Source of the DNA: Colocasia esculenta
Taxonomy: Eukaryota; Streptophyta; Magnoliopsida; Alismatales; Araceae
NCBI GenBank assembly: GCA_014218235.1
Contig: CM024766.1
Location: forward strand, 23,781,346 to 23,845,345
Length of the DNA stretch: 64,000 nt
Direction of reading: 5' to 3'
Part shown: piece after piece, positions 11,356 through 21,384 of the stretch
Position numbering within the stretch: the first letter of the stretch is position 1
How the letters are laid out: each line of letters starts with the position of its first letter
The notes under the pieces: generated by a model
What the model saw: the letters and a program-made list of their open reading frames with translations, nothing else
Databases searched by the model: none
What the model was told of the DNA's origin: nothing
Program-made: the position numbers and the translations under genes

Positions 11356-14154
11356 GTGTGTAGTGTTATAATTCTGCATAATTAAAGTGAGTTTTGTCGG
11401 CCAGTCGGCGTCCACATCGGCTGACGCTGACCAGGGGTAGGCGGCAATATCGATGGACGCCCATTTTGGATAGGCGACCATAGATATGGACGCCAATATC
11501 CCAGACCTGTTACGTTCCAGATCCGGAAACGCCTCCGGAAATTTAGCCTCTTGTTTGGGAAACCCTTCCCAACGGCTCTGAGACTTACCCCATTAGCATA
11601 TCCGACCCCCAACCCTTTATAATACCCAGTTTTCGGCCAGATCCATCCCTTTTGGCTCTTGGTCAAAAACCTATCTTTTCTAAGCAAAAACCCTAACTTG
11701 AACCTGGAGATCCGGCTTCGGAGGCTTCATCTGGCGATCTGCATCCAACTAGTGTCAACCTTGAACATCTGGGAACGACTCCCCACGCTGGTGTGCTGTG
11801 AAGATCAACAGAAGATCCGAAGAAGGAGGGATTTGGAGACTCTTTGGCATAGGCCGAGGAGGGCTTCTCCGGCTTAAATCGTCGTTTGTGGATTTTACAG
11901 GAGGCAAGTACCCCACTCACATCAACCCTACATGTGTCTAGTATGTCCCAGGAATTTTTCAGATTTTTCTCGTGTCCTGGAACCCCCTTTCAAGTGATTT
12001 GTTGGCTTTCAGTCTGTGTTTGTGCAGACAGGATATTAACGGCAAGATCCCTTGCCGCTAATATCATGTGTTAGCGGCATCATCTAATGCCGTTAACCTA
12101 TAGACGGCCACCCCTTGCCGTCGAGTTCTTCAGACTGCAACAGTGTGCAAGTCTGTCCTTCTGTAAGCTAATTTTCGAGTTTTTCCGCATGAAGATATAC
12201 AGTAAAATTTCATATAATATGTAAATATATATGTTTGGGTGTACTGTGAGTTATTGTGCATTTTTGGAATTTTCACTAATTATTAGAATTTTTGGAATGT
12301 GTTATCAATAGAATGTTAATCTTGGAAAATGTCGTTTATGAAATACGTGTAGAAATTAACTGCCATAAATTTTCTGTACATTGTTCATAATATCTGGTGC
12401 ATGATATAAAAATTTGAGCAATTTATATCATCGTATAGTTTATTAAATTTTCTGAACTGAAAAATAGTTAATATGTCTACTTAATGTAGAAAAGTTAAGA
12501 ATTCATGCGAAACTAGTTAAATTCCTGAAATTTGTGATAAAATTTGTACTTCAGTATTCATGTATGAAATAAATTATGAATCCGAATAATGAAAAATTGT
12601 ATCAGTTTGACTAATTCTACTGTTGATATCATCACTGTTAGAATTTTCAGAAAATATGTGTAACTCAGAAAAATGCAAATTTTGGTATGCCAGATGGTTA
12701 AACTGTGATAAATTTTTGGTTAAATTTCTGTACTGAACAGATGACTGTAGCTATATAAACTTGTTTTATGTTAGGTATTAATAATTAATACATGCTAATA
12801 TGATAAATGTTTGATTCTGCAAAAATTTCAGCATGATTAGGATTGTTGTAAAAATTTGATTAATACTGAAAACAGTAGTACCATGCTAGGTAATACTGAA
12901 GAATGTAAATGTGTGATCATGAGATGAATGCGTGATTATTTTGTGTTTAGAATGTATTGAAATTGAGAAAATGTATTAATGTGCCAATGGGTGACACTGC
13001 TACCTTAGAGGGCTGTGGAACTGTACTGTGGTAAAGTCCCCACGGGAAAGTTCAAAGTGTGTGATGTCCCATGGGCATTGGGATTAAATCCTGGAGGCGA
13101 ACAAGTATCGCTGGTTAGGGTGGAGAGTGCTTCTCCCGGTTCTGCGCAGTAACTAAGATTAATCACTGGAATGCCTAGGTGATTGATATGTGATGTGTTT
13201 AGTGTGTGTCCTTCTAAAGTGGTTTGGGCTATGTGTCACGGCATTAAAGAAAAGTGAAAATGTGTTAAAGTGAAAGAAAATGTGTAAATTGTGAACCTGT
13301 GTAAGTGAATATGTATTCATGAAATTCTTATGAAAGCATGCAAAAATGATAAGTTTCTTGTGAATGTGACATGATAGTAGTAAAACAATGAACTTTTCAC
13401 TAAAATAAACGTATTAACCATGTGAAAACTTATCTTAGAATTCATGTTAAATTAGTTGTTATGAAATGTGTAAATATTGTGTAAAATGATCAACATGTGG
13501 CTTATGAATGATTGAATGAAATCAGTTTAGTATAGTGAAAAGTGTAGAAAGCATGTGATAGGATTAGTTTATTATGTATAAAACTAAATCCCATGTGTAA
13601 AATGTGTAGAAATCATGAATAGGCTTCTATTTGAAAAATTGTCACTTCCATGCATTATGTGTAAATGATATAGCATAAGGATGTGGAGATTACTTGATGC
13701 ATGTATGTTTAGTGTGCTTGCTGTTACTTGTTGAGTTCTTTTGAACTCACTCTTGCTTCGGCATATAGGTGCAGACGTTTCTACTTCTTCCGAGGAGATC
13801 GTTAGGAGCGACTCGGAGCGAGAGTAGGAGAGATTGTTGTGGAGTTAGCATTGTACTTTTCCATTACTTCATAGTATGTAATAAAGACTCTGCGTAGTCT
13901 CATGTGGACAATGTATTTATTTTATTTCAGTTATGACATAGTTAGCTTTCTTTTCTACTATATGGACTGTGAATAGAATGTGGATGATGGAATAAGATTT
14001 CTTTTCAGTCTTTAAATTCCGCTGTCATGAGATATATTATATTTGTGTATGTTTCAGCCTATTGTACTAGTGTTGGGTAAATGTCCCACTGTAGCGATAC
14101 CTTTTATATCGACGTGGGTTGGTGGAACCGTACCGATATGAGAGGGTCGTTACA
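11157..14154 (+). repeat. 3' LTR of Gypsy element (2998 bp)
   Basis: It has the same TGTAAGG...GTTACA ends and the same content as the 5' LTR. The (TA)n tract at about 11304-11351 is longer than its partner at 3585-3615. Scattered single-base changes separate the copies, for example a missing base in cttgg(g)tcaaa and in ttacg(a)ttcc. It is followed by the second copy of the target duplication, tcaag (14155-14159). Confidence 0.95.
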
Positions 14155-14159
14155 TCAAG

Positions 14160-15826
14160 TCTCAAGATGATTACCTTCGTGTTCTCCTGCGTGAATCTTT
14201 GTATGTTCAAGGTAAGTTGTTCCGATTTTTCAAGTGGACTCCCATGTTTAAACATTCCACAGAACCATCTATCGTTTCTGTCTGGGTAGATTTCCCTGCT
14301 CTACCGGTCAACCTGTATCAAAAAAGCCTCCTTGTCCCAATCGCTGCTAATGTTGGTCCATTCTTGCAAATAGCGCATGGAACTGAGTTATTGTTAAACA
14401 CCAAGGTGGCGAGGGTCTGCATTGAGATTGATCTTCTAAAGCCTAGGCCTGAGCAGCTTTGGATTGGCATGGGTGAGTATGGAGGGTATTGGTAGGAGGT
14501 GGTTTATCATAACTTGTCAGACTACTGTTGTTCGTGTTCTAGACTGGGTCATGCAAAGGAAAACTGTCGATCCTCTGGAGAGAAGGTGTAGGCCGTGAAG
14601 CATATTCCATCGGCTCCTAAAGCTCCTGCCCCCATAGCTCCTGCTATTCCTAAAGTCTGGGTTCCTGTTAATCATGGGGTAAGGGCGGAAGTTGTGAGTT
14701 CTGCGGGCCGCCTTCATGGTGTTCAGGCGGACAGTGCTGATGTTGCCGGCGTCACGGAGGCACCGTCGCACGAGTTACCTTCCTCATCAAGTCCCGGGGA
14801 AATCGGAACCTCCCTTTCCAAGGATGGTTACCTGCAGCTGTCGAAGGAGCCTGCCGCGGGCGTCAAGGTGGCGCCATGGCGTTCGCCTTCCTCTCTTTGT
14901 CCCGAGAAAATTGGCTTTTTTCCACCAAATGATGGAAACGAGATGCTGCCTTCTTCAGAGGTGTCCTCGAATGGTTGTGCGCTAGCCAGCGACGTCCCTC
15001 GCGGAGTCGCGGGAACCCCGCGGTAGTAGCTGGCGTGCCCCATTTTTTGCCCCATCCAGTGCCATCTATTGATATCTCTGATTGTCCGGAAGAGCATATT
15101 ATGGTTAGTGGTAAATCTCTGGCTCCACTGGTGGAAGGGAGCTTTTCGCTAGCTTCCAGACCTATTTTGCCCGGTCAACCTGAAAATTTCGGGTCTTCAC
15201 CAATGCCCGATTCTGCTAAACATGTTGGGCCTCCTCGGGGCCCATCCACAGTGGCACCTAATGCTCATGAGGCTGTTTGCAACGGCGAGGCAGTCATCAA
15301 TCAGAAGGTTTTGCTTGTTGAGAATGAAGTGCAAGTGGAGGTCAATCCCTCTAGGGCAATTGTTGTTGCGGACCCATGTTCTGCACAGGTATCTACTCCT
15401 ACTTTTGCTCAGGTGGTGCGTCAGGTACCAACTACGCTGGTTAAACCCACTAATGGAGAGAACTCTGGTTCCCATTCTAGTGGTTCATCTTCTGGACGTC
15501 GCCTTACATGTCCTTCTTGGAAAGGGGGAGTCAGGATTTGTTTACCAATCACTAGAGAATGATCTCCCAGTCTTGTTCATACAACTAATGATTTATATGA
15601 GCACCTTCAAGCTCCAACTTCAGATCTTCAACTGAAGGCTATGTCAGTTGCTGAACGTGCTAAAGCTGAGAACATTTTCATGCCTGGGTTCACTTTTCAT
15701 TCGGAGGCATCAGAAATGGATTCGGATGAAGACGAAATGGAGCGATGCTCACGTCGACCGGGTTTACGTCCTCGGGCTGTTCTCCGGCGAACCCACTCCT
15801 GGGACAAATCCTCTTTAGAGTTTTAG
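14160..15826 (+). pseudogene. LINE ORF1-like protein, C-terminal part with CCHC
   Basis: This resumes the DUF4283 region interrupted at 3437 (GKLFRFFKWTPMFKH, then VWVDFPALPVNLYQ) and continues to a zinc knuckle, CCSCSRLGHAKENC, near 14525-14565. A long Pro/Ser-rich, low-complexity tail follows. In-frame TAG codons occur at about 14493 and 14588. The tail reads on in a second and then a third frame (14975-15562 and 15641-15826). It ends in an acidic/basic C-terminus with SEASEMDSDEDEMERC. No ORF2 follows; the 3' UTR and poly(A) come next. It is a decayed ORF1; DUF4283 plus zinc knuckle is known from plant LINEs. Confidence 0.7.
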
Positions 15827-15962
15827 GTATGTTTTGCTCGGGGTCTCTTTACTGTACTGGACTATTGTCTATGATGGGGAGATGTTATGTAACTCTATTT
15901 CAATTTATCAATAAAAAATAGCCATCCTTGGCCTTAAAAAAAAAAAAAACAGAGGAAGCTTC

Positions 15963-16892
15963 TCCCGAAGATTTTATGCTGGCGTGCGGTTGGGGATATG
16001 ATTGGAGGGCGATCTTTCTCCACAATTTTTAATGTTAATAAAGATTTAATGTTAGGTCGAGAAGTCTGTTAGGGATGCTGCTCGTAGCCTCCCACCAGTA
16101 ATGGATGCATGATCTTAATCTAGTGAGAGATTATATTTTTAATCCAATGGAATTAGTCATGGTGAAAAATTATATCCTTAGTAGAAGTTTTCCAATCCAG
16201 TGGAATTTTGGGAGCCTAATGGAGCTAAGGTGGATCCTCCCACCACATCTAGTTGTGAGAGTATTTTAGCGGAGCATTAAATCTTTCTATTTAATAATGA
16301 TATTAGGTCATGATGTGTTAGGTCAATCAAGTAAAATAATTTCAATAACATATCACTGAACTATAGTTTCAGCGCAAAAGTAATCATCTGACATGAAGAG
16401 TTACAAAAATTTAACTGTGTGTGTACATTGATATATAAATTTATACACCGCGTTCACATATAGAAGTTTGTGTGAGAATATCATTTTAATGCGTAAAATT
16501 AATTCGAGTTAACCTAGCATATTAATAAGTTGATTTCAAAACCTGATCACGTTAAAAAAAAATTCTGATATTATGTGCGAAAGGGGGTAATTTTCATACT
16601 TGTCTAAGTCAAAATCCATGTATTAAAGCTCTTACAGCACACACCGTATGATATAAATAAAGAATAAAATTTGTTGAACTATTTTTCATCATGAATATAG
16701 GGCGTGAGAAATGCATACGTAATATCTGCAATTCTCTCATTTCCCTTGCCAAAGTGCTGATCAAACATCATATTAATGTTGTGCGACAAATCTGATTTTC
16801 AATACTTGGATGAGCTGGTAATAATTTCAACGTATCAATCTCCGAGTGTTTAGCCATATGCATTACAAATTCTGACATCTAACATTAAAATA
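15963..16892. other. A/T-rich flank without a visible gene
   Basis: I find no convincing ORF, RNA gene or complete transposon. There is weak direct similarity between about 16613-16680 and 45350-45410 (shared gtattaaagc and gatataaa...aatataaattt words), suggesting a common dispersed repeat. It does not match the sequence outside the right SBH arm, so the arm homology resumes only at about 16893. Confidence 0.4.
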
Positions 16893-17116
16893 CACACCTT
16901 ATCTATCCTTGACCAAAGCGATCCGTTGTTTCTTTCCCCTTATTTAAAAAAAATATGCTAAAAAAATAGCCAGCAAAAAAAAAAACCTAGGAAAATTTCC
17001 TTGACAAATTTCACACAATTATCTTAGCAACCATATGCATGTCCATTTTTTGGTCAATAAAAGGAACCAAGTTTACTATTTAATCCACGTAACGTGCACA
17101 ACCATCAAATTAAGTA

Positions 17117-17354
17117 TTTTTTTTTTAGATAACGGGAACCCCCGCCCCGTGTGATTTTATGGGTTCAGGAATTGATATTCATGGACTCCAAGATTATGAC
17201 TTGATAGCTCATACTTGCGGTATATCCGTATTACCCTTACTCCACTTGATCGGAAAAATTTCAGATCTACACACCTCGAGAATTGCATGTAGACTATGTA
17301 AACCCCCCCCCTCCCAGAATCAAACTTGGGACCTCTTGCTTATCTCGGCACCAT
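17117..17354 (-). mobile_element. tRNA-derived SINE with poly(A) tail
   Basis: On the plus strand it opens with ten T, so its poly(A) tail points left. At the other end, in minus-strand reading, lies a Pol III-like B box (AGTTTGATTCTGG) about 30 nt after a candidate A box (GGTGCCGAGATAAGC). The target duplication is aaattaagta (17107-17116) and aaaattagta (17355-17364). The matching empty site is visible in the right arm (about 42457-42470), where the sequence runs straight through. It is a short non-autonomous retroposon mobilised by LINE machinery. Confidence 0.75.
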
Positions 17355-17510
17355 AAAATTAGTACTTATCTACAACTGTTGGACACCTCGCCCCGAGGGC
17401 CACGACCAATATTTGTCGTCGGTCAATACCCCAACATAACTTTAGAAGGCTCGCCTTCCTCCGACCTTCCTGTACCGGTGCTGGACTTCCCAAACTCACG
17501 GGGCAGAGTG

Positions 17511-17517
17511 ATATAAA
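17511..17517 (+). promoter_or_regulatory. TATA box of left SBH copy (separated from its gene)
   Basis: GTGATATAAATCGG is identical to the TATA region upstream of the intact right copy. Here the Copia element has inserted 66 nt downstream, so the ATG at 26358 is nearly 9 kb away instead of about 155 nt. A normal SBH transcript from this promoter is unlikely. Confidence 0.7.
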
Positions 17518-17582
17518 TCGGACCCAAGGGGCACTCCGCACCCGTTCAATCCATCCTCTACACAAGCTCTCCACGTGGCATC

Positions 17583-19073
17583 TGTTAGTTATGGGTGTCC
17601 TCAAGGCAATCATAACTTGTACAAACTTGTTCTTTGATAATAATAATAAGGCTTTTATATTCATTATGTGTAATTCGTTTATCGTTTCATTATGAAGTCC
17701 ATGAATATACGCAATGGATATTAATTACGATGAGATCATAACAATGAGATTAATATCTTTTAAACGTATATTCTTAATTGTTCCTAGTCGGAGGATATTC
17801 GAGAAGGACATCGGATATCCGGTTAGACTAGTACAGGTTGCACCTGCTCATATGATGAGGGTGACTGGTCTCATAGTCACTTGTGTGGAGACACTAAGGT
17901 GAATCTGTAGGTGCTCATTGGAGAATGAGTTCACTGAACTGATCCGCTGTGAATCGCTGGATGGTAATGTCACCTAACTGTCAACCAGCTAGATTCATTG
18001 TCACAGTGGCGTGATTGGTCCTTAGACCTGAGACATCAAGGACACCTTGTCGGTGGACTTCTAGATTTTGACCTTGACTTATAGATCTCTAGCCATGGGG
18101 TCTTAATCAGTTAAGTGTTCGGATCTAACGGAATATCTTCGAAGGTGATTGTGTTGTCAACATGGGATCACTCGCTCTCGGTAATAAGAGAGTGAATGCT
18201 CTAGGGAAAGATGCCTAATAGTCCCTGGCCAGGGCAAGACTACTTATCAGAAAAGGGAGTTTTCTGATAATGCTATGCGGCATCTAAACCAAGTGAGTGC
18301 GCACATTAGGGTTTCACAGTTGATCATACCCTAAGTGCACTCGGGAGCATTGTACGAGCGAAGGATTATAGTCACGTGGTAACTGATGACAGAAAAAAGG
18401 TTCCTTGTTTGGGTTGTTGAACCCCAATGCTTTCCAGGATCAAGTGGTGTTGCTTGGCACCCAACTTGATTGGAAGCCCGATCAATTATCGTGAGACGAT
18501 AATTGATTATGTAATTAATTAATATGAGATATTAATTAATTGCAATAAGTCAATAAAGAGTTATTGGGCTTAATGGGCAGAAAACTAGACTAGCACTTGG
18601 GCCTAGAGGGTCACACGCAATAGAGTTCCGAGCAGACTGGGCAGGATGGACGTTATAGACAATAACTAGGTTTTTGTGAAAAACCTCAGTGGCAGAGAGT
18701 CAAACCCTGCCAAGCTCCAGGCTCTCTCCCTGGCCGCCACCTCCTCTCTCTCTCCCTGGACGCCCCCACCTTCTCTCTCTCCTCTCTCTGGCAGATGGTG
18801 GAGCTGACATCTGGGAGACGTGTGGAGAACGAGGAGATCCCGTCTGTGTCCGGAGCTCGCGTGGATACGTCTAGAGGTCGGACACTTGAACGGCTTGAAG
18901 CACCAGCGCCTCCAGCGCCACATCCTCCCCGGATTCGGGAGTTCGCAACCCCGCAAAGGTAAAAATAAGATCTTTCTGTGCGCGGGTTTACGTTTTGTGT
19001 TCCATCCGACCGCCGGCAACAATATCTACCTGAGGGAATCGCGTTTCCGCTGCGCTCTGATCGATTCCTTACA
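17583..19073 (+). repeat. 5' LTR of Copia element (1491 bp)
   Basis: It begins TGTTAGTTATGGG and ends GATTCCTTACA. Compared with the 3' LTR it has scattered substitutions and a 13-nt deletion at 18690/18691 that removes the TATA-like tctataagtatta present at 25874-25886 in the 3' LTR. The pyrimidine-rich tract after this point (18719-18790) is probably part of the transcribed R/U5 region. Confidence 0.95.
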
Positions 19074-19074
19074 G

Positions 19075-19088
19075 TGGTATCAAAGCCA
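19075..19088 (+). other. Primer-binding site of Copia element
   Basis: GTGGTATCAAAGCC directly follows the 5' LTR and resembles the complement of the initiator tRNA-Met 3' end, the usual Copia primer. Confidence 0.85.
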
Positions 19089-19382
19089 GGTTGCTGGTTC
19101 GGTCGGTATCGACGTCTTATGAACGTCATTTCATGTGTTTTTGTCGATTCGCGTTCTGCATGAATCCCTAATCTTTACCTCATTCTTGGGTCGCACATGA
19201 GATGTGCACTTCCTATTTGGTACATGGAAGTTGTTCCTGGTACCAAGGGCTTCGAGAAGAACCCATCGTGGCGTCGTTTGGCCCTCTGTAGAGGCCACAC
19301 GACCCCCTGCAAGAGGCCGCCGCCATACTTCTTGGACAGTCCAAGAAAAGGAGGTTTTCTGCATTTCTAGGGTTTTTCCTGG

Positions 19383-19690
19383 GGTTTTCTGGATTCTTGG
19401 GGGCGGTGGCAGGCGATCTGCGGTGCCGGCGGCGCCGTCCGCGGCCGCTGGAGGCGGCGCGGGGGGCTGGCGGGGCCGCCCTCCGCCGGAGAGCGGCGGC
19501 GGCTAGGGTTTCACCCTAGCCGCGCGCCCCTCCGTTCGGGCAGAGGGGGCGACCCCGCGCGGGCCGCCCGCGGGCTGCGCGCGGGCCGCCCGCGGATCCC
19601 GCGCGGGTCCGCCCGCGGGTAAGTCGCGGTCGGACCCCCGCGGGTCCCTAGCGGGCCGCGATCGGATCCAGCCCGTGCCGGATCCGACCG
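19383..19690 (+). other. Extreme GC island with inverted repeats in leader
   Basis: The stretch is almost all G and C. It holds two copies of GCGCGGGCCGCCCGCGG, self-complementary words such as CCGCGCGGG, and a small hairpin around cggctagggtttcaccctagccg (arms at about 19499-19506 and 19515-19522). Such sequence would fold very stably in RNA and contrasts with the A/T-rich DNA after 19690. It could be captured host sequence or a functional RNA structure; nothing here decides. Confidence 0.6.
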
Positions 19691-20716
19691 GCCCTTTTCC
19701 CCAATTTTTTTAAGTTTTTAAATTGTTTAAACACCAGAAAAATTCTTAAAAACTTCCAGAAAATTCTGAAATTAGTTTTAAGAGTTTTAAAATTGTTTTA
19801 GCTCTCTGTAAATTAATTTTCAGATGTTTGACCCAATGTTTAATAAGTTTAAGGGAATTCTAAAATTGTTTTAGTTATTTCCTATCATCTAATTAATGCA
19901 TGTTAATTAATTTAAGAATGTGATTCTTGTTAAATTAATTAACTGTAAATTTTGGCGGATTCATGCAGCAACGGTGAATGGCATTTATCTAAAGTTGTTT
20001 AGATGTTATCCATGTTAGCTAAATTGTTTAGTTAAATGGTTTTCAAAATATAATTATTATATTTTTGAAATAAAAGTTATTTCAGAAGTAATTATGTGAT
20101 GATTGCTTATTGATGCATGTGATGTGTTGATGTGTGGATGGATGATCATGGACTTATATGTCATGTGATGATGTTTATGGTTAATGGCATGTGATGTAAT
20201 TTATGAGGACTGCGTGCCTCCCTCTCCCCCTCTATTAAATCCGGGTTGAACATTCTATCTCCCTCCTGTTATGTACTCCCCTGCCTTGTTCAAGGTTTCT
20301 TATTAATATCTGATGTACATTTATGGGCTGCGAGCCCAATTTAAATATTACTTTAATTTTAAGAAGCGGATTGGCGGAGATGGAGGAGAGTAGCATGCAA
20401 GACCCTCATGGAGATAGAGTTACATCAAGAAAGAGCATTCGATGCGGGGCTGCCATATGTTTGCCATGTTTGTGGATTACCAACTGGCTCTGGTAATGCC
20501 ACTCTAGGTTAAAGTCCATGATCATCCATCGTTTTTCTTCATATATATGATATATGTGGAATGTGCTATGATATATATAATTAAATATATCATATTCCAA
20601 ATTCTATATATCAATAGCACACAGATATAGAGACCAAGATAAAATATGTCAAAATCCCTCCTCGTTCAAATTTTAAGCCGTAGCGTAATCATTTAGAATG
20701 AATTACGAGGCCCTCC

Positions 20717-21137
20717 ATCATTATAGTTTTAGGATTGCCATTAGATCAGGCAAGTTTGTTGTGCTATCCACAAGGCTTGCCAAATCTGATGACAGACTAA
20801 AACTATGGCATGGTGATGCCTTAAACAGGGTAGAGGAATGGTGTAGCTTTGTTGTGCTATCCACAAGGGTTACATCTAAATCTATGCTCGTTACGTAATG
20901 ATGGTACTGCTTAGACCGGATTTAATGACTTGTTGTGCTATCCACAGGTCATTAAAATTCAGGGGCCGAAATAAGATCGGATATTGCAAGAGTTGCAAGT
21001 GTCAAGGGTTGACCGCTTTCAGATCATAGTATGGTTTGTTGTGCTATCCACAAGATCATGCTATGAGTCTGTAAGATTCCGATCCCCACTAGGAGACCGT
21101 CGGAGTCTCCCATTCTGTATATCTGAGGGTTATACAG
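20717..21137 (+). ncRNA. Array of hairpins with a conserved apical motif
   Basis: Four copies of UUGUUGUGCUAUCCACAAG (20756, 20849, 20930, 21036; the third lacks one A) sit at the tips of stems with unrelated sequences. Stems: GGCAAG/CUUGCC (6 bp); GGUGUAGC/GGUUACAUC with two G-U pairs (8 bp); UUUAAUGAC/GUCAUUAAA (9 bp); 21024-21034 with 21056-21066 (11 bp, two G-U). Each tip folds as UUGUG-CUAUC-CACAA, or CACA plus a U-G pair in copy 3. Around copy 1 a further 10-bp stem (AUAGUUUUAG/CUAAAACUAU) encloses the hairpin. Two plain hairpins follow at 21075-21107 and 21115-21137. Complementarity is kept while stem sequence varies, which indicates selection on RNA structure. Function unknown. Confidence 0.75.
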
Positions 21138-21243
21138 TCTGTCGAAAAATAGTGGGAGCTAATCTTGATTAAAGTCCTAATCTAGATTTAATTATTATTA
21201 TGAACATCTGCTAATTGTATTTACATTTCCTTTATTGGCAAAA

Positions 21244-21384
21244 ATGTCGTCGGGTAACCCACTCCGTGGCATACTGGATGCCAACAAATTGACAGGCCCG
21301 AACTACTCGGAATGGCTCAAGAACCTGAAGATTGTCCTCAGGTCTGAGCGCATTGCCTATGTCCTGGAAGGTGAGTTTAGCTGA
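21244..21384 (+). pseudogene. gag: Copia gag, N-terminal remnant
   Basis: From the ATG at 21244 the frame encodes 46 residues including LTGPNYSEWLKNLKIVL, the typical start of a Copia gag (UBN2/DUF4219-like). It ends at TGA 21382-21384. At about 21370 the sequence jumps to text matching the end of the gag core (LAEMLNMLKTAEG), read in a different frame. About 150 residues of the normal capsid region are therefore missing (estimated from the family). Without capsid the element could not form particles on its own. Confidence 0.8.

Larger units (their letters stand above)
3438..14154 (+). mobile_element. Gypsy LTR retrotransposon, Tekay/Del-type chromovirus
   Basis: A complete 10.7 kb element with two about 3.0 kb LTRs (tgtaag...gttaca). 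It has a primer-binding site matching initiator tRNA-Met, then gag, protease, reverse transcriptase, RNase H, integrase and chromodomain in that order, and a purine tract before the 3' LTR. The flanking duplication is tcaag at 3433-3437 and 14155-14159. The order with integrase after RNase H is Ty3/Gypsy. The C-terminal chromodomain-like block (IASVKILWRN...EEATWELE) is typical of the Tekay/Del clade. At least eight small frameshifts break gag-pol, so the copy cannot encode its own proteins. The two LTRs are closely similar, which suggests a fairly recent insertion. Confidence 0.95.
2806..15948 (+). mobile_element. LINE-like, ORF1-only retroposon (host of nested Gypsy)
   Basis: The element ends in a run of about 14 A at 15935-15948, following a terminal ORF and a short 3' UTR with aataaaaaatag. 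It encodes a DUF4283-type domain plus a CCHC knuckle, as in ORF1 of plant L1-like LINEs. No endonuclease or reverse transcriptase ORF2 follows, so it is a non-autonomous or internally deleted LINE, or a retrocopy of a DUF4283 gene. The word acagaggaagcttc occurs after the poly(A) (15949-15962) and at 2469-2482, a possible long target duplication. An alternative 5' end is 2806, where the sequence leaves the repeat shared with 44369-44880. Without the nested Gypsy element it would be only about 2.4 kb. Confidence 0.55.
16893..17582 (+). repeat. Left inverted arm, outer segment upstream of SBH copy
   Basis: In reverse complement this matches 42175-42740, apart from the SINE at 17117-17354 and a 50-nt stretch present only on the right (about 42652-42703). 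Shared words include CCATTTTTTGGTCAATAAAAGG and GGGGCAGAGTGATATAAATCGG (17499-17520). It carries the promoter and start of the 5' leader of the left SBH copy. The Copia element begins immediately after it. Confidence 0.85.
19089..21243 (+). other. Long untranslated leader of Copia element
   Basis: About 2.15 kb separate the PBS from the gag ATG, long for a Copia leader. It contains a GC-rich island (19383-19690), then an A/T-rich stretch, then a series of potential RNA hairpins (20717-21137). No ORF in it shows a domain. LTR-retrotransposon leaders commonly carry packaging and dimerisation signals and sometimes internal ribosome entry; which applies here is unknown. Confidence 0.7.

Noticed and set aside
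18666..19129. Overlapping frames on both strands near the end of the Copia 5' LTR
   Set aside because: GC-rich, low-complexity LTR sequence; the matching part of the 3' LTR does not keep the frames.
20780..20800. CTGATGA near the first leader hairpin, reminiscent of a hammerhead ribozyme core
   Set aside because: No GAAA partner or stem II/III arrangement follows at the required spacing.
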